From CAVZBW01 sp963773635 (GTDB lineage: Bacteria > Actinomycetota > Acidimicrobiia > Acidimicrobiales > RAAP-2), in contig CAVZBW010000005.1 in NCBI GenBank assembly GCA_963773635.1, positions 2,976,001 to 3,040,000 of the forward strand: a stretch of 64,000 bases of DNA, given 5' to 3'. Below the pieces are notes generated by a model that was not told the origin of the DNA, did not search any database, and saw only the letters and a list, made by a program, of their open reading frames with translations. Below are positions 16,236-25,501 of the stretch, piece by piece (position 1 is the stretch's first letter; each line of letters begins with the position of its first letter). Position numbers and translations under genes: made by a program.

Positions 16236-17384
16236 TCATGACGGCGGGGCGCGCCCGAGGAGGCCGGCTTGGCGATCCTGTTCGGTCTTGTCCCGGTGAT
16301 GGGGCCAGCAGCGCGGCCGAAGATTGTCGTAGGAAGTCGGTCCTCCGTTGGCAACCGGATCGATGTGGTCCCATTCGAGCCCGTAGCGGCGCCGGCACTC
16401 GGCTTCGACGCATTCGGCGCCTCGAAGGCCTGGCGGTGACCCGAGCTCGAGTGCGGTGCGCAGCTCGGCGTTGATGTGACGGCCGAAGTGCTTGACGGTC
16501 TGGATGTCCACTCCGTCAACGATCACGGCCTTTAGGAAAGCATCTTCTCCGATCGTGCGTGCCAGCTCGACCGGGATCGGGCCGCCGCCGACGAGGTGGC
16601 AACGCTCGCCATCGTGGATGTGACCGCGCCGGTACGCAGCGAGGTCGCAAACGACGACGAGCTCTGACCGAGTCGCATGGCCCCGTCCCGAGCCCGAGAG
16701 CATCGCCGCCAAGGCGTCGGCTGCGTGCGCGAAGAACGGTTCGTCGACTCCCTCGGCTCGGCTCTCTCGACGTCGCCGATCGGCGTCTGCCTCGATTCGA
16801 TTGACCAACGGGAGGCCGACGTCGGGGGTCAGGGCGCCCGAGAAGCGGACCATGCCCTCACGGTCCTGCCAATGGCGGAACTCCCGGAGCCGGTGTTGCC
16901 TTTCATACAGGCGCGTAGGGTCGGCGTCGCGCAACCTCCGCTCTCGCACCGCGTCGCGCAGCGCGCCCAACCCCGACGTGCGTGCCAGCTCGACGAGGTC
17001 GTGCTCCGCGTCGGGCATCTCGGAGTGGCTCCGGCCGATCTCGTGGGCCTGGGCAAGCGAAAGCTCGCCGGCCAGCAGGGCAGCCTTGGTCTCGGGACAT
17101 TCCTCCAAGGTCTTTGCCGCCTCGAGTGCGTTTCGCGCGTCCCCGTTCGTCGAGCCCATGCGTTGTGCCAGCCAATCAACGCCGGTCGAGAATCCCTGCT
17201 CGCGATGAGCTCCGTGCTCCACCGCCCGAGCCGCGGCGCGGACCCGAATAGCTGCGCACGCCTTTTCGGTAGCGGCAAGCTTCTCGACCGCGGACAGACA
17301 ATCCTCCGGAGACAGGAGGGACGGATCGAATTCGGCAAGCGCTTCGCGAAAGCGCTGGGCGAGTCGCCACAGGTCATCGGGCAC
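16236..17384 (-). CDS. DUF222/HNH endonuclease-domain protein
   Basis: This 382-residue protein belongs to the actinobacterial DUF222 plus HNH group (the 13E12 repeat type in mycobacteria). The N-terminal 270 residues are helical DUF222. Near the C-terminus ECRRRYGLEWDHIDP and NLRPRCWPHHRDKTEQD form the HNH nuclease with its metal-binding histidines. The GTG start at 17384 has GAGGAGG eight bases before it. The promoter region carries a perfect LexA box between -35 and -10 sequences, so DNA damage should induce it. The role of this family is not settled; some copies are linked to mobile DNA. Confidence 0.85.
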   Translation of the reverse strand: MPDDLWRLAQRFREALAEFDPSLLSPEDCLSAVEKLAATEKACAAIRVRAAARAVEHGAHREQGFSTGVDWLAQRMGSTNGDARNALEAAKTLEECPETKAALLAGELSLAQAHEIGRSHSEMPDAEHDLVELARTSGLGALRDAVRERRLRDADPTRLYERQHRLREFRHWQDREGMVRFSGALTPDVGLPLVNRIEADADRRRRESRAEGVDEPFFAHAADALAAMLSGSGRGHATRSELVVVCDLAAYRRGHIHDGERCHLVGGGPIPVELARTIGEDAFLKAVIVDGVDIQTVKHFGRHINAELRTALELGSPPGLRGAECVEAECRRRYGLEWDHIDPVANGGPTSYDNLRPRCWPHHRDKTEQDRQAGLLGRAPPS

Positions 17385-17474
17385 GCCGGCACCTCCTCGG
17401 CAGCCCCCCAGACGCGGAGGCCATCCTGTACGAGGAGGTCGAAAGGCCCGACCTCGAGGCGTTCTGCGAAAGAG

Positions 17475-17501
17475 GTTATACGAACAGGTGTTCGCTGTCA
17501 A
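17475..17501 (-). promoter_or_regulatory. LexA-controlled promoter of the HNH gene
   Basis: On the minus strand, TTGACA (17496-17501) and TATAAC (17475-17480) flank CGAACACCTGTTCG (17481-17494), a match to the Gram-positive LexA box with perfect GAAC/GTTC arms. The box fills the spacer, so bound LexA would block RNA polymerase. The spacing of 15 bases is slightly short. Confidence 0.75.
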
Positions 17502-17643
17502 GGAAAAGGTCTCGGTTCGTTTCCCATGGGTTTGCCCACCGTTTGCCGAGGGTTTTCCAAACGTTCTCGAGAGAAAGATAAGGGGCATCGCATGTGCAGG
17601 TTGCCAGTTGCCGGAGTAGCTTTTCGGTGAAGGAGGGAGTGGC

Positions 17644-20600
17644 ATGACGGGAACACCCCAGACCGTCACGGTGCTCTTTACGGATCTCGTGGGCTCCACC
17701 GAGCTCTTTTCGGCGCTTGCCCCCGCACAGGCCGACGAGGTTCGCCAAGAACACTTCGCGCTGTTGCGTTCCGCCGTGGGCGCTGCGGGGGGCTCGGAGG
17801 TGAAGAACCTCGGCGACGGGCTGATGGTGACGTTCTCCAGCTTGAGCCGGGCCCTCGCCTGCGCCGTCGGGATGCAGCAGGGCATCGAGCGCCACAACCG
17901 TCGGGCCGTACGGCCCCTCTCCATCCGAGTCGGCCTCTCGACGGGCGAGGCGACGGAGGAGGACGGCGACTTCTTTGGCGAGCCCGTCATCGAGGCGGCG
18001 AGGCTGTGCGCATACGCAGAGGGGGGCCAGATCCTCACGACCGGCCTGGCCCGGGCCATGGCGGGTCGCCATGCCACCCTGGAGTTCGCATCAAAAGGGG
18101 AGGTCGGGCTCAAGGGCCTGCCCGAACCCGTCGAAGTGGTCGAGGTGCAATGGGCGCCCTCCACGGAGGCGGAGCAGGAGGGCGACCAGTTGCCGCTCCC
18201 CAGCCGGCTGGTGGCCACGTCGGCCGAGAGTCTCTTTGCCTTCTTCGGTCGTGCGGTCGAGCTCGAGACCCTCCTCGAGGCGCATAAGCGCAGCAGCAAC
18301 GACGGCCACATCGGCGTCGTGCTGGTCTCGGGCGAGCCCGGCGTCGGCAAGACCACGCTCGTCGCGCAGTCGGCGAGAACTGCACACCGTGCCGAGTCGA
18401 GCGTCCTGTACGGCGGTTGTGACGAGGACCTGGCGATTCCGTACAAGCCGTGGGCGGAGGCTCTGACCCCTCTCGTCGAGTCCGTCCCCAAGGAGGACCT
18501 CGAGGGTTTCGTCGCCGCCAACGGCCTGGCCCTCTGCCACATCGTGCCCGCTCTGGCGCGGAGACTTGGAGAAGAAGCTCCGGCCGCGGTCGCAGATTCC
18601 GACGCCGAGCGCTTCTTGGTGATGGAGGGCGTCGGGCGGCTGCTCGCCACCGTATCGGAGGCGGCGCCGCTTCTCGTCGTGCTCGACGATCTCCACTGGG
18701 CCGACGCGGCCAGCCTCCAGCTCCTGCGTCATCTGGCTCGATCGCCGGCGGCCATGCGGGTGACCGTGGTGGGGACCTTCCGAGACAGCGATCTCTCCAA
18801 GTCGCATCCCCTCACCTCGCTCCTCGCAGACCTCCGCCGAGAGCCGGCGGTGCAGCGCCTAAGTCTCGGCGGGTTGGAGGAGGTGGAGATCATCGGCCTG
18901 CTGGAGGCTGCAGCCGGCCACGCGATGACCGAGGAAGGGGTCGGGCTTGCCCACGCCCTCCGGCGAGAGACGGGAGGCAACCCCTTCTTCGTCGTCGAGC
19001 TGGTCCGCCATCTCGCCCAAAACGGGACGTTCGTCCAGGGCGCCGACGGCATGTGGCACCTCACGACCGACCTGGAGAAGGTCGGGCTCCCCGGGAGCGT
19101 CCGAGAGGTCGTGGCCCACCGCGTGGCCACCCTGGGCCCCGAGATCGAGCGGACCCTTTCGATGGCCTCCGTGATCGGGCGCGACTTCGATCTCACCGTG
19201 CTGGCCGGCCTCCTCGATGTTGACGAGCTCGACCTCATCGACCAGATCGAACAGGCGATCGCCGGAGGGCTGATCATCGAGACCGAGCAGGTCGACCGCT
19301 ACCGCTTCGTCCACGCCCTCATTCAGCACACCCTCTACCAGGATCTCGGGGCCACCCGGCGCCGTAGGGCGCACCAGCGTGTGGCCGAGGCCCTGGAGGA
19401 GGTGGGCGCCGACGACCCCGATCGCCTGGCGGCGCTGGCCCGTCATTGGCTGGCGGCGACGCGTCCGACCGACGTCAGCAAGGCGCTGCACTACGCCCGG
19501 CGGGCCGGCGAGGCCGCTCTCGCCGCGTTCGCGCCCCTGGACGCCGTCAGCTGGTTCTCCGAGGCCTTGGAGCTGGTCGGAGGTCGGCGCGCCCCGGACG
19601 GGCGGGAGCTGTGCCGCCTCCTGGTGGAGCTCGGGACCGCGCAGCACCAGGCGGGCATGCCCGAGCAGCGCGCCACCCTTCTCGACGCCGCGGCCATGGC
19701 CCAGCGCCTCGGGGATGCCGAGCTGCTGGTTGCCGCGGCCCTCGGGAGCAGGCGGGGACTCGACGTCGCATCGGAGGCGGACTCCGAACGCATCGCCGTC
19801 CTCGAGGCGGCGCTCGACGCCGTGGGAGACTCCGATGCGGCCTCGCGGGCCTTGTTGCTTGCCTCCCTCGGCGAGGTAGTCGACACCCGGGACTGGCGCC
19901 TCCGCCGGGAGCTCGGCGACGCCGCCGTGGCCATCGCCCAACGCCTCGAGGACGAAGCCGTCGCGGCCGACGTGCTCCTCAACTGCTACCACTTCCGGGG
20001 ACAGCCCGAAACCTCCGACGAGCGCCTCGCCGACACCGCCCAGGCGCTCGCCATCAGTGCCCGGCTCGGCGACCCCGTGCTGCGCTTCCGGGCGTGCCAC
20101 TTCCGCAAATGGGCCTGCATGGAGGTGGCCGAGCTCGGTGAGGCGGATCGCTGTCTGGAGGAGATGGAGTCGATCCTCGAGCGCACCGGGCTGCCGTACT
20201 GCCGATGGGAGGTGCTGCTCACCAAGGCCTGGCGCAGCCTCTTGGCCGGAGACACCGCCGCCGCCGAACGGCACAACGACGAAGCCCTAGTGGTCGGAAG
20301 CGCCCTGGGCGCCCCCGAGGCCCTCGGCGCCTATGGCGGCGTGCTCTTCGAGATCCGGTTCGAGCAGGGTCGGCTCGACGAGCTGATCGACCTCTTCGCC
20401 CAGGCCGTCGCCGACAACCCGGCCCTCCCCGTGCTGCGGGTGGCAATGGCGCTCGGGTACTGCGCCGTCGGTCGCCACGACGAGGCCCGGGACCTGTTCG
20501 AACCGGCCGTGGCGGGCGAGTTCGCGGACTTCCCCCGCGACTACACCTGGACCACCTCCATGGTCCTCGCCCAAGAGACCGCAGTTGCGTTGGAGGACCG

Positions 20601-20952
20601 GGCCGCAGCCGAGCTCCTCTACGAGTATCTGCTGCCCTTTGGCCACCTCGTGGCGCTGACCCCAGGGACGATCGACGGATCGCTCTCCCGGTCGCTCGGA
20701 AGCCTCGCCCGCCTCATTGGGCGCCTGGAGGAGGCCGAGACCCACCTCCTGCGGGCCCTGGACGTCCACCGGCGGATCGCGGCCCCGTACTGGATCGCAC
20801 ACACCCAACTCGACTACGCCGACGTGCTGCGCGATCTCGGGAGGGTCGGCGAGGCGACGGACCTGGTCGGCCACGCGCTCGAGACGGCACAACGGATCGG
20901 CTATGGCGCCCTCGAGCGCCGCGCCAGCGCCTTCCTGTCCGGCGTCCCCTGA
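17644..20952 (+). CDS. Large regulator: class III cyclase domain, AAA-type ATPase, TPR region
   Basis: The 1102 residues fall into three parts. Residues 1-170 are a class III adenylate/guanylate cyclase domain with VTVLFTDLVGST (metal aspartate), LGDGLMVTF and RVGLSTGEA. Residues about 200-560 are a STAND/AAA-type ATPase with Walker A SGEPGVGKTTLV and Walker B LLVVLDDLHWADA. The remaining 500 residues are helical tetratricopeptide-like repeats. Proteins with this layout are common and expanded in actinobacteria. No C-terminal LuxR helix-turn-helix is seen. The start has a strong ribosome site (GAAGGAGG). Whether it makes cAMP is untested. Confidence 0.85.
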   Translation: MTGTPQTVTVLFTDLVGSTELFSALAPAQADEVRQEHFALLRSAVGAAGGSEVKNLGDGLMVTFSSLSRALACAVGMQQGIERHNRRAVRPLSIRVGLSTGEATEEDGDFFGEPVIEAARLCAYAEGGQILTTGLARAMAGRHATLEFASKGEVGLKGLPEPVEVVEVQWAPSTEAEQEGDQLPLPSRLVATSAESLFAFFGRAVELETLLEAHKRSSNDGHIGVVLVSGEPGVGKTTLVAQSARTAHRAESSVLYGGCDEDLAIPYKPWAEALTPLVESVPKEDLEGFVAANGLALCHIVPALARRLGEEAPAAVADSDAERFLVMEGVGRLLATVSEAAPLLVVLDDLHWADAASLQLLRHLARSPAAMRVTVVGTFRDSDLSKSHPLTSLLADLRREPAVQRLSLGGLEEVEIIGLLEAAAGHAMTEEGVGLAHALRRETGGNPFFVVELVRHLAQNGTFVQGADGMWHLTTDLEKVGLPGSVREVVAHRVATLGPEIERTLSMASVIGRDFDLTVLAGLLDVDELDLIDQIEQAIAGGLIIETEQVDRYRFVHALIQHTLYQDLGATRRRRAHQRVAEALEEVGADDPDRLAALARHWLAATRPTDVSKALHYARRAGEAALAAFAPLDAVSWFSEALELVGGRRAPDGRELCRLLVELGTAQHQAGMPEQRATLLDAAAMAQRLGDAELLVAAALGSRRGLDVASEADSERIAVLEAALDAVGDSDAASRALLLASLGEVVDTRDWRLRRELGDAAVAIAQRLEDEAVAADVLLNCYHFRGQPETSDERLADTAQALAISARLGDPVLRFRACHFRKWACMEVAELGEADRCLEEMESILERTGLPYCRWEVLLTKAWRSLLAGDTAAAERHNDEALVVGSALGAPEALGAYGGVLFEIRFEQGRLDELIDLFAQAVADNPALPVLRVAMALGYCAVGRHDEARDLFEPAVAGEFADFPRDYTWTTSMVLAQETAVALEDRAAAELLYEYLLPFGHLVALTPGTIDGSLSRSLGSLARLIGRLEEAETHLLRALDVHRRIAAPYWIAHTQLDYADVLRDLGRVGEATDLVGHALETAQRIGYGALERRASAFLSGVP

Positions 20953-21051
20953 CCTCACCGCGTGCCGGTGGCCTGCGACGCGTTTGTGGTTCCCAGGCTG
21001 ATCTTCTAGCGTCCGCGTCGCGACGAGGTGATCGCGTCGGGGGGGAGCCAA

Positions 21052-21705
21052 ATGAGTTTGCGCGTCGTGGGGGCCGGCGTCGGCCGGACCGGGACCACTT
21101 CCCTCAAGGCTGCCCTCGAGCAGCTGCTCGGGGGTCGGTGCCATCACATGTTCGAGATGCTTGACAACGAACCACAGGTCGTTGGGTGGACCGCGGCTTT
21201 TCGAGGCGAGCCCGTGGACTGGTCGGCGCTCTTGGCCGACTACGTGGCCCAGGTCGACTGGCCAGGGGCCAGCTTCTGGCCCGAGCTGACCGCTGCCAAC
21301 CCGGACGCCCTGGTCATCCTGTCGGTTCGCGATCCGGACTCGTGGTACACCAGCGCGTCCGACACGATCTTTGCGGCCATGGGTCGAAGCGATGAGGAGG
21401 TCGGCCCATGGATCGCTGCGGTTCGGCGGATGTTGGGCCAGCGATTCAGCGATCAATTCTCAGACCCCGACGCGATGATCGCCGCCTACGAGCGACACAA
21501 CGACGCCGTGCGTCGGGCTGTGCCCGCCGACCGTCTGCTCGAATGGACCCCCGCCGATGGCTGGACGTCCATCTGTCGTCGGCTCGGGGTCCCGGTCCCG
21601 GACGAGCCGTTTCCATGGGCCAACACGACCGAAGATTTCCAGGCGATGGTGGCCGCCCTCGCGCTCGGTGCGGCATCCGGCGATCACGATGCAGGCACTG
21701 ACTGA
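21052..21705 (+). CDS. Sulfotransferase-family protein
   Basis: This protein of 217 residues has the 5'-phosphosulfate-binding loop GAGVGRTGTTSLKAAL at the N-terminus and LVILSVRDPDSWYTSASDT near residue 92, which corresponds to the 3'-phosphate loop of PAPS-dependent sulfotransferases. The acceptor is unknown. I chose the ATG at 21052 because GGGGGAG lies just before it. It is the last intact gene before the island at 21.7 kb. Confidence 0.8.
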   Translation: MSLRVVGAGVGRTGTTSLKAALEQLLGGRCHHMFEMLDNEPQVVGWTAAFRGEPVDWSALLADYVAQVDWPGASFWPELTAANPDALVILSVRDPDSWYTSASDTIFAAMGRSDEEVGPWIAAVRRMLGQRFSDQFSDPDAMIAAYERHNDAVRRAVPADRLLEWTPADGWTSICRRLGVPVPDEPFPWANTTEDFQAMVAALALGAASGDHDAGTD

Positions 21706-22030
21706 TCAGGCCACGGCGTACCTCAGCAGCGCCGCATCCGCAGCGAAGAGCCTCCCGACGTGGAGCCCGTCGAGGAGGGCCAGCTACAAGTACTGCCGCG
21801 CGTTGTTCTCAGCCAATGCCTGTTCACCGAGGATGGTGATGGAGAGCTTGCCTCCTGCACCCCCACCTCGAGCCTGCTCCTGAAGTAACCCGGCGCGTTG
21901 CAACGCCTGGATGGCGGCGAGGACGGGTCGCTGGAGCTCTTGAACGCACTTCGCCTTCGATCCTCGCGGATACTTGGCCAGGAGCCAGTCGGCCGCCATG
22001 ATGGGACCGTTTGGCGGGCGCTTCTCGCCG

Positions 22031-22040
22031 GGACCAAAGG
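22031..22040. repeat. Left copy of 10-bp direct repeat flanking the ISL3-type element
   Basis: GGACCAAAGG occurs here and at 23469-23478, directly flanking the decayed element. ISL3 elements make 8-bp duplications; two of the ten bases may be chance. Confidence 0.6.
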
Positions 22041-23468
22041 GGCCCATCGTGTTGAACCTGGGACGACACCCCTGAACATCCCGGTGTAGGTCCACCACAT
22101 GAGGCAGGGGCCCGCCAATCTCGTGGCTGTCTGACGGCTACGAGAGGAGAGGCCCCTGTGGGAGACGAACCTACCGTCGCGTTGTTGGCCCTGCGCGACT
22201 TCAGGGTGATCGGCAGCGAAGAGCTTGACGGTGAGCTGGTGAACGTTATCGAGACCGTCGCCACTTGGGCCCGGTGCTCGAGGTGTGGCCAGCCGGCCCG
22301 GGCCAAGGACCGCCGGACGGTGACGCTGCGGGATCTGCTGGCGGGCACGCGGCCGGTCGTGCTGCGGTGGCGCAAGCGCATCTGGGCTTGTGCGAATCGC
22401 CGATGCTCGGTCAAGACGTGGACCGAGCGCTCCTGGTTGGCCGAACCCGCCGGGTGCTCACCAACCGAGCGAGAGAGGAGACCTGCCGACGGGTCGGTCA
22501 GGAGATATCGTCGGTTGCCCAGGAGGCCCGGCGCCTCGGCGTTACCTGGTCGACCGCCTGGCGCTGCGTGACCGACGTCGGTGGAGCGCTCCTCGACGAT
22601 CCGGCCCGCACCGAGGGCGTCACCATGGTTGGTCTCGACGAGACCGTGTTCCTCCACGCCGCCGGAAGCGCCGAAGGTCGTTCGTCACCGGCGTGGTGGA
22701 CGTCGGGACCGGGGCGCTCCTCGACGTGTTCGAGGGTCGCGACGCCAAGGATCTGCGCAGGTGGATGGCCATGCAGTCGGCGTCGTGGTTGACCCAGATC
22801 GAGGTGGTCTCTATCGACCCCCAGAGAGTTACCGCTCGGCGGTGACCGCAGTGACCCCTTCAGCCTGCGTCCCTCGCCCTGGCGTGACGTGACCCTCGTG
22901 GTGGACCCCTTCCACGTGGTGCGCCTGGCCAACCAGGCGGTCACCCGCTGTCGTCAGCGTGTCCAGCAGGCCACCTTCGAGCGCCGCGGTTGGCAGGGTG
23001 ATCCTCTCGACGACGTCCGCAAGCTTCTGCGCGTGGGAGCCGAACGGCTCGACGAGCGGGGATGGGAGCGCCTCCGAGGGGCCCTGCAACTCGCTGACTC
23101 CTTCGACGAGGTGACCGACACGTGGAGCGCCAAGGAGAAGGTGCGCGACATCTACCTGACCGACGACCTTGACCAGGCCCGGGTCCGGCTCGACGACACC
23201 CTCGACTGGTGCAAGGGCTCCTCGGTGCCCGAAGTGCAGCGTCTCGGTCGAACACTCAGCCGCTGGAAGACCGAGATCCTTGCTCACCACAGCACTGGCG
23301 CCTCGAACGGACCCACTGAGGCAGTCAACCTCACCGTCAAGGCCGTGAAGCGTTGCGGCCGGGGCTTCCGCAGCTTCGACAACTACCGGCTGCGTCTGCT
23401 GCTCGCTGCCGGCGTGTCATGGAAGACTCAACCGGTACGCGATGCGAGGCCGTCCAGGTTGGTGCGTA
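22041..23468 (+). mobile_element. Decayed ISL3-family insertion sequence
   Basis: The element is about 1.43 kb and lies between GGACCAAAGG direct repeats. The left end contains GTTGAACCTGGGACG; its inverted counterpart near the right end is only partly kept (GTCCAGGTT). It encodes one transposase with four frameshifts, so it should be immobile. It sits inside the minus-strand unknown gene. Confidence 0.7.
22158..23468 (+). pseudogene. ISL3-family transposase, four frameshifts
   Basis: The order of ISL3 transposase parts is intact although the frame is not. The zinc-finger region reads ARCSRCGQPARAKDRR and WACANRRCSVKTWTERS. The first DDE aspartate is in MVGLDETVF, the second in LVVDPFHVVRLANQA, and the final glutamate in GPTEAVNLTVKAVKRC. 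Every one of the four shifts (near 22450, 22680, 22820 and 22873) is equivalent to loss of one base. The natural C-terminus is lost at the right end, where the frame reads into flanking DNA. This looks like genuine decay, since the direction of change differs from the +1 shifts in chromosomal genes. Confidence 0.8.
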
Positions 23469-23478
23469 GGACCAAAGG
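23469..23478. repeat. Right copy of 10-bp direct repeat flanking the ISL3-type element
   Basis: GGACCAAAGG, identical to 22031-22040. Deleting the element plus one copy restores the reading frame of the interrupted minus-strand gene. Confidence 0.6.
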
Positions 23479-23740
23479 CGGGCAAGATTGTTGCAGCCAG
23501 CTCCGCAACCGGAAGTGCGCCCAGACGCTCGCATTCAACCCGTAGAGCGTCGCTGCCTGGCCCCTCGTCTTTCTTTGCCGAACAGCGGCGTCATCTTCCG
23601 CCTCTTCCTTCCGCCACATGGCCGATGAGCGTTTTCACCGTCGTCGAGAATCGAACATGAGCTCCCCGCTCCTTGACCAGGTGGGTACGAAGTTCAGGAC
23701 GCTCTTGGGGGAACGCTGCCAATCTCACCACAGCGGAGAG

Positions 23741-23826
23741 CCTGGGACAGTTTTCAAACCCTCCACCAGGGCTCCGCACACTCCTGGACGAGCTAGCTGA
23801 ACAAGCTACTTAGACATTCTCCCAGG
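23741..23826 (-). repeat. Intergenic repeat element A (cassette-boundary-like)
   Basis: The element is bounded by CCTGGGA (23741-23747) and TCCCAGG (23820-23826). Outside and next to these ends, GCGGAGAG on one side and TCAGGGCC on the other are shared with element B at 26128-26204. TTTCAAACCCTCC is also shared inside. The centre differs and contains a small hairpin (TAGCT/AGCTA). It separates the nuclease module from the decayed unknown gene. On the minus strand it overlaps the last codons (LTWENV) of the ORF at 23810. Confidence 0.6.
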
Positions 23827-24074
23827 TCAGGGCCCCCAAGGCAAGCCTCAACCCGGCCTTCCGATGCCAACGAAGGCGTTGGTCGAATCAATCAAGGCTG
23901 TTGGTAGGTCCTCGAGCTCCTTGCTCCTCACTGCAGCAAGAACGCGCCGAGGCTTGTCCGACGCCCCCCGCCAACTTCCAGTACTGCCTCCAAAGTGGGC
24001 TCTAGTTGATAGATGAAGACGTCGCCGAGCTGCTCATGCGCGACTTCCAGTTGGCTTATTGTCTGAACGAGCAT
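23810..24074 (-). pseudogene. Small unknown ORF downstream of the nuclease, frameshifted twice
   Basis: Protein-like sequence continues past the nuclease stop. In order it reads EQLGDVFIYQLEPTLEAVLE, then GASDKPRRVLAAVRSKELED and ALIDSTNAFVGIGRPG, then LRLALGALTWENV and a TAA stop at 23810-23812. Two one-base losses within or beside G runs (near 23950 and 23848) separate the three frames. Bridged, it would be about 88 residues from the ATG at 24074, overlapping the nuclease end by 41 bases; the real start could be later. I do not recognise it. It may be a third member of the nuclease operon or the tail of a lost gene. Confidence 0.4.
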
Positions 24075-25501
24075 CTATGACAACGATGCTTTCCTCGCTC
24101 TGCAGCCCAAGTTCTGCAATTATTCGCCCAACGCGTCTCTCGGCTGCGGCCGTATAGTTCACTATCACCTTGACCGACTTGCGGGTCCGGTTGGCTTGCT
24201 CGTAGACCGCGATTTGCTTCTGCAGGTTGCGTTTGAGTTGAGAATTAGTTCCTAGTTTGAACTCGATCAACGATTTATTGTAGGCGCCCTTGGAGACCGC
24301 GAAGTCTACCGGTCCCCTTCCGTTGTTTGGCTCTCGATTGACATCAAACGTACTACCAACGAAGGCTAAGCCAAAGAACAGTTGGACGTCCGCTTCGCTG
24401 CCGAAAGAGCCGCTCCCGCTATTGATCAAGCGGTAGCCGTCTTTGCTCTCGACATAGTGTTTGAACGCTCGTGCCTTAGTCAGCGCTTCGGAGTACGAGG
24501 ACACAGGACCCCGGTAGAAATCCTCTTGGTCAAGCAGTTGAGTGAGCAGGTCACGGAGCTGATCGTAAAAGACGTACCTTGTTGCCGACACATGCTCTTG
24601 GCTAGCGACTTTGGCCCTTTCTCCATCGATCTCTTTCAGGGCAATGTAATAGTCGAGGAGCTCTGGGTATCGTTCGATTGTTGCATCAGCCGCGGCCGTG
24701 CGGTCGGTTTGGGTAGGCGCACGAAATGGCCGGGGGCGTCTGCGGAGCTCCTGTTCGAAGTAGTTCGACATCTGTGAGCGAAGGCTGTCATCACTTATAG
24801 ACGGGGGTATCGTTTCAAATCCTCGAATCAAATCCGTGCGATTGATCCAAGTGTCGTCCCTTGTGAGCATGTCAGTTGGTGTTAGGAGTATAAACTCCGT
24901 CTCGCTTAGGGCCGGCAGTTCGTAACTTCCGTCCCGCCATGACTCGGTGTCATAGTTAAACGACACCCGCCGAACTGGAAACGTTCTCCGCTTTCTTGCG
25001 GCTAGGTGCTCCCGTGCGAAGGTCTGAGTGTAGGCCAGCAGGTAGTCCTTGATCAGGTTCGTCGTGAAGTCACTAACGCTGTCTCTCCCAACTCCGCCTC
25101 GAATCAGAGACATCTTCTCAAGATGTCTACTGCTTGAAATGGGTGCGGCAGAATCGGGAAAAAGCAATCCAAGGTTCCTAATGAGGGACCGGGCGAAGTC
25201 CATACCCAATCCATGGCCTCGATTGCTCAAGATTGTGAACCCCAGCCAGTTCTGTCGCACCTCCTCAAAGCAAAACCACGCGAAGGAGGCCATCGTCCAC
25301 ATTGCCTCCTAGGGATTTATCCCGGAGGAAGGTGAGGTATTTCAGAATCGACTCGTGTAGCCCCTGGTATTCTGGCCTATCACTATTAAACAGTAAGAAC
25401 GGATCGATGAATAGCGGAAGGTCCGAATCCACGGAGATGTCAAAAGCGCCATACGAATCGACCGTGCTATGAGAGACACCGAAGAAATCACTGAAGTTCA
25501 C
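24034..25501 (-). CDS. PD-(D/E)XK nuclease-like protein of unknown system, frameshifted
   Basis: Bridging one +1 shift near 25280 gives about 488 residues. The N-terminal frame starts MNFSDFFGVSHS and contains PLFIDPFLLFNS; the longer frame contains FEEVRQNWLGF and SNRGHGLG. Near the C-terminus GPVDFAVS followed by SLIEFKLG gives the D...ExK signature of PD-(D/E)XK nucleases, followed by a Lys/Gln-rich helix. The ATG overlaps the stop of the 142-residue partner (ATGA), so the two are translationally coupled. GC is far lower than in flanking housekeeping genes and rare ATA, TTA and AGA codons are used, which indicates transfer. A restriction or phage-defence nuclease is plausible; it is not proven. 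Confidence 0.6.

Larger units (their letters stand above)
21784..23731 (-). pseudogene. Unknown gene split by an ISL3-family element
   Basis: On the minus strand a protein-like frame starts at GTG 23731 (AAFPQERPELRTHLVKERG), hits an in-frame TGA at 23591-23593, resumes through ERLGALPVAELAATILPAFG up to the insertion at 23469, and continues in the same frame from 22040 (PGEKRPPNGPIMAADWLLAK) to the stop at 21784. Removing the insertion and one copy of CCTTTGGTCC restores the frame exactly. The ancestral product would be about 169 residues, with a possible winged-helix-like C-terminal half and a Gly-rich turn. I do not recognise the family. An alternative upstream ATG is at 23779, inside repeat element A. 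Confidence 0.5.

Noticed and set aside
17385..18650. N-terminal extension of the HNH gene to 18650
   Set aside because: It runs antisense through the cyclase gene and crosses the LexA promoter; GTG 17384 has a strong ribosome site.
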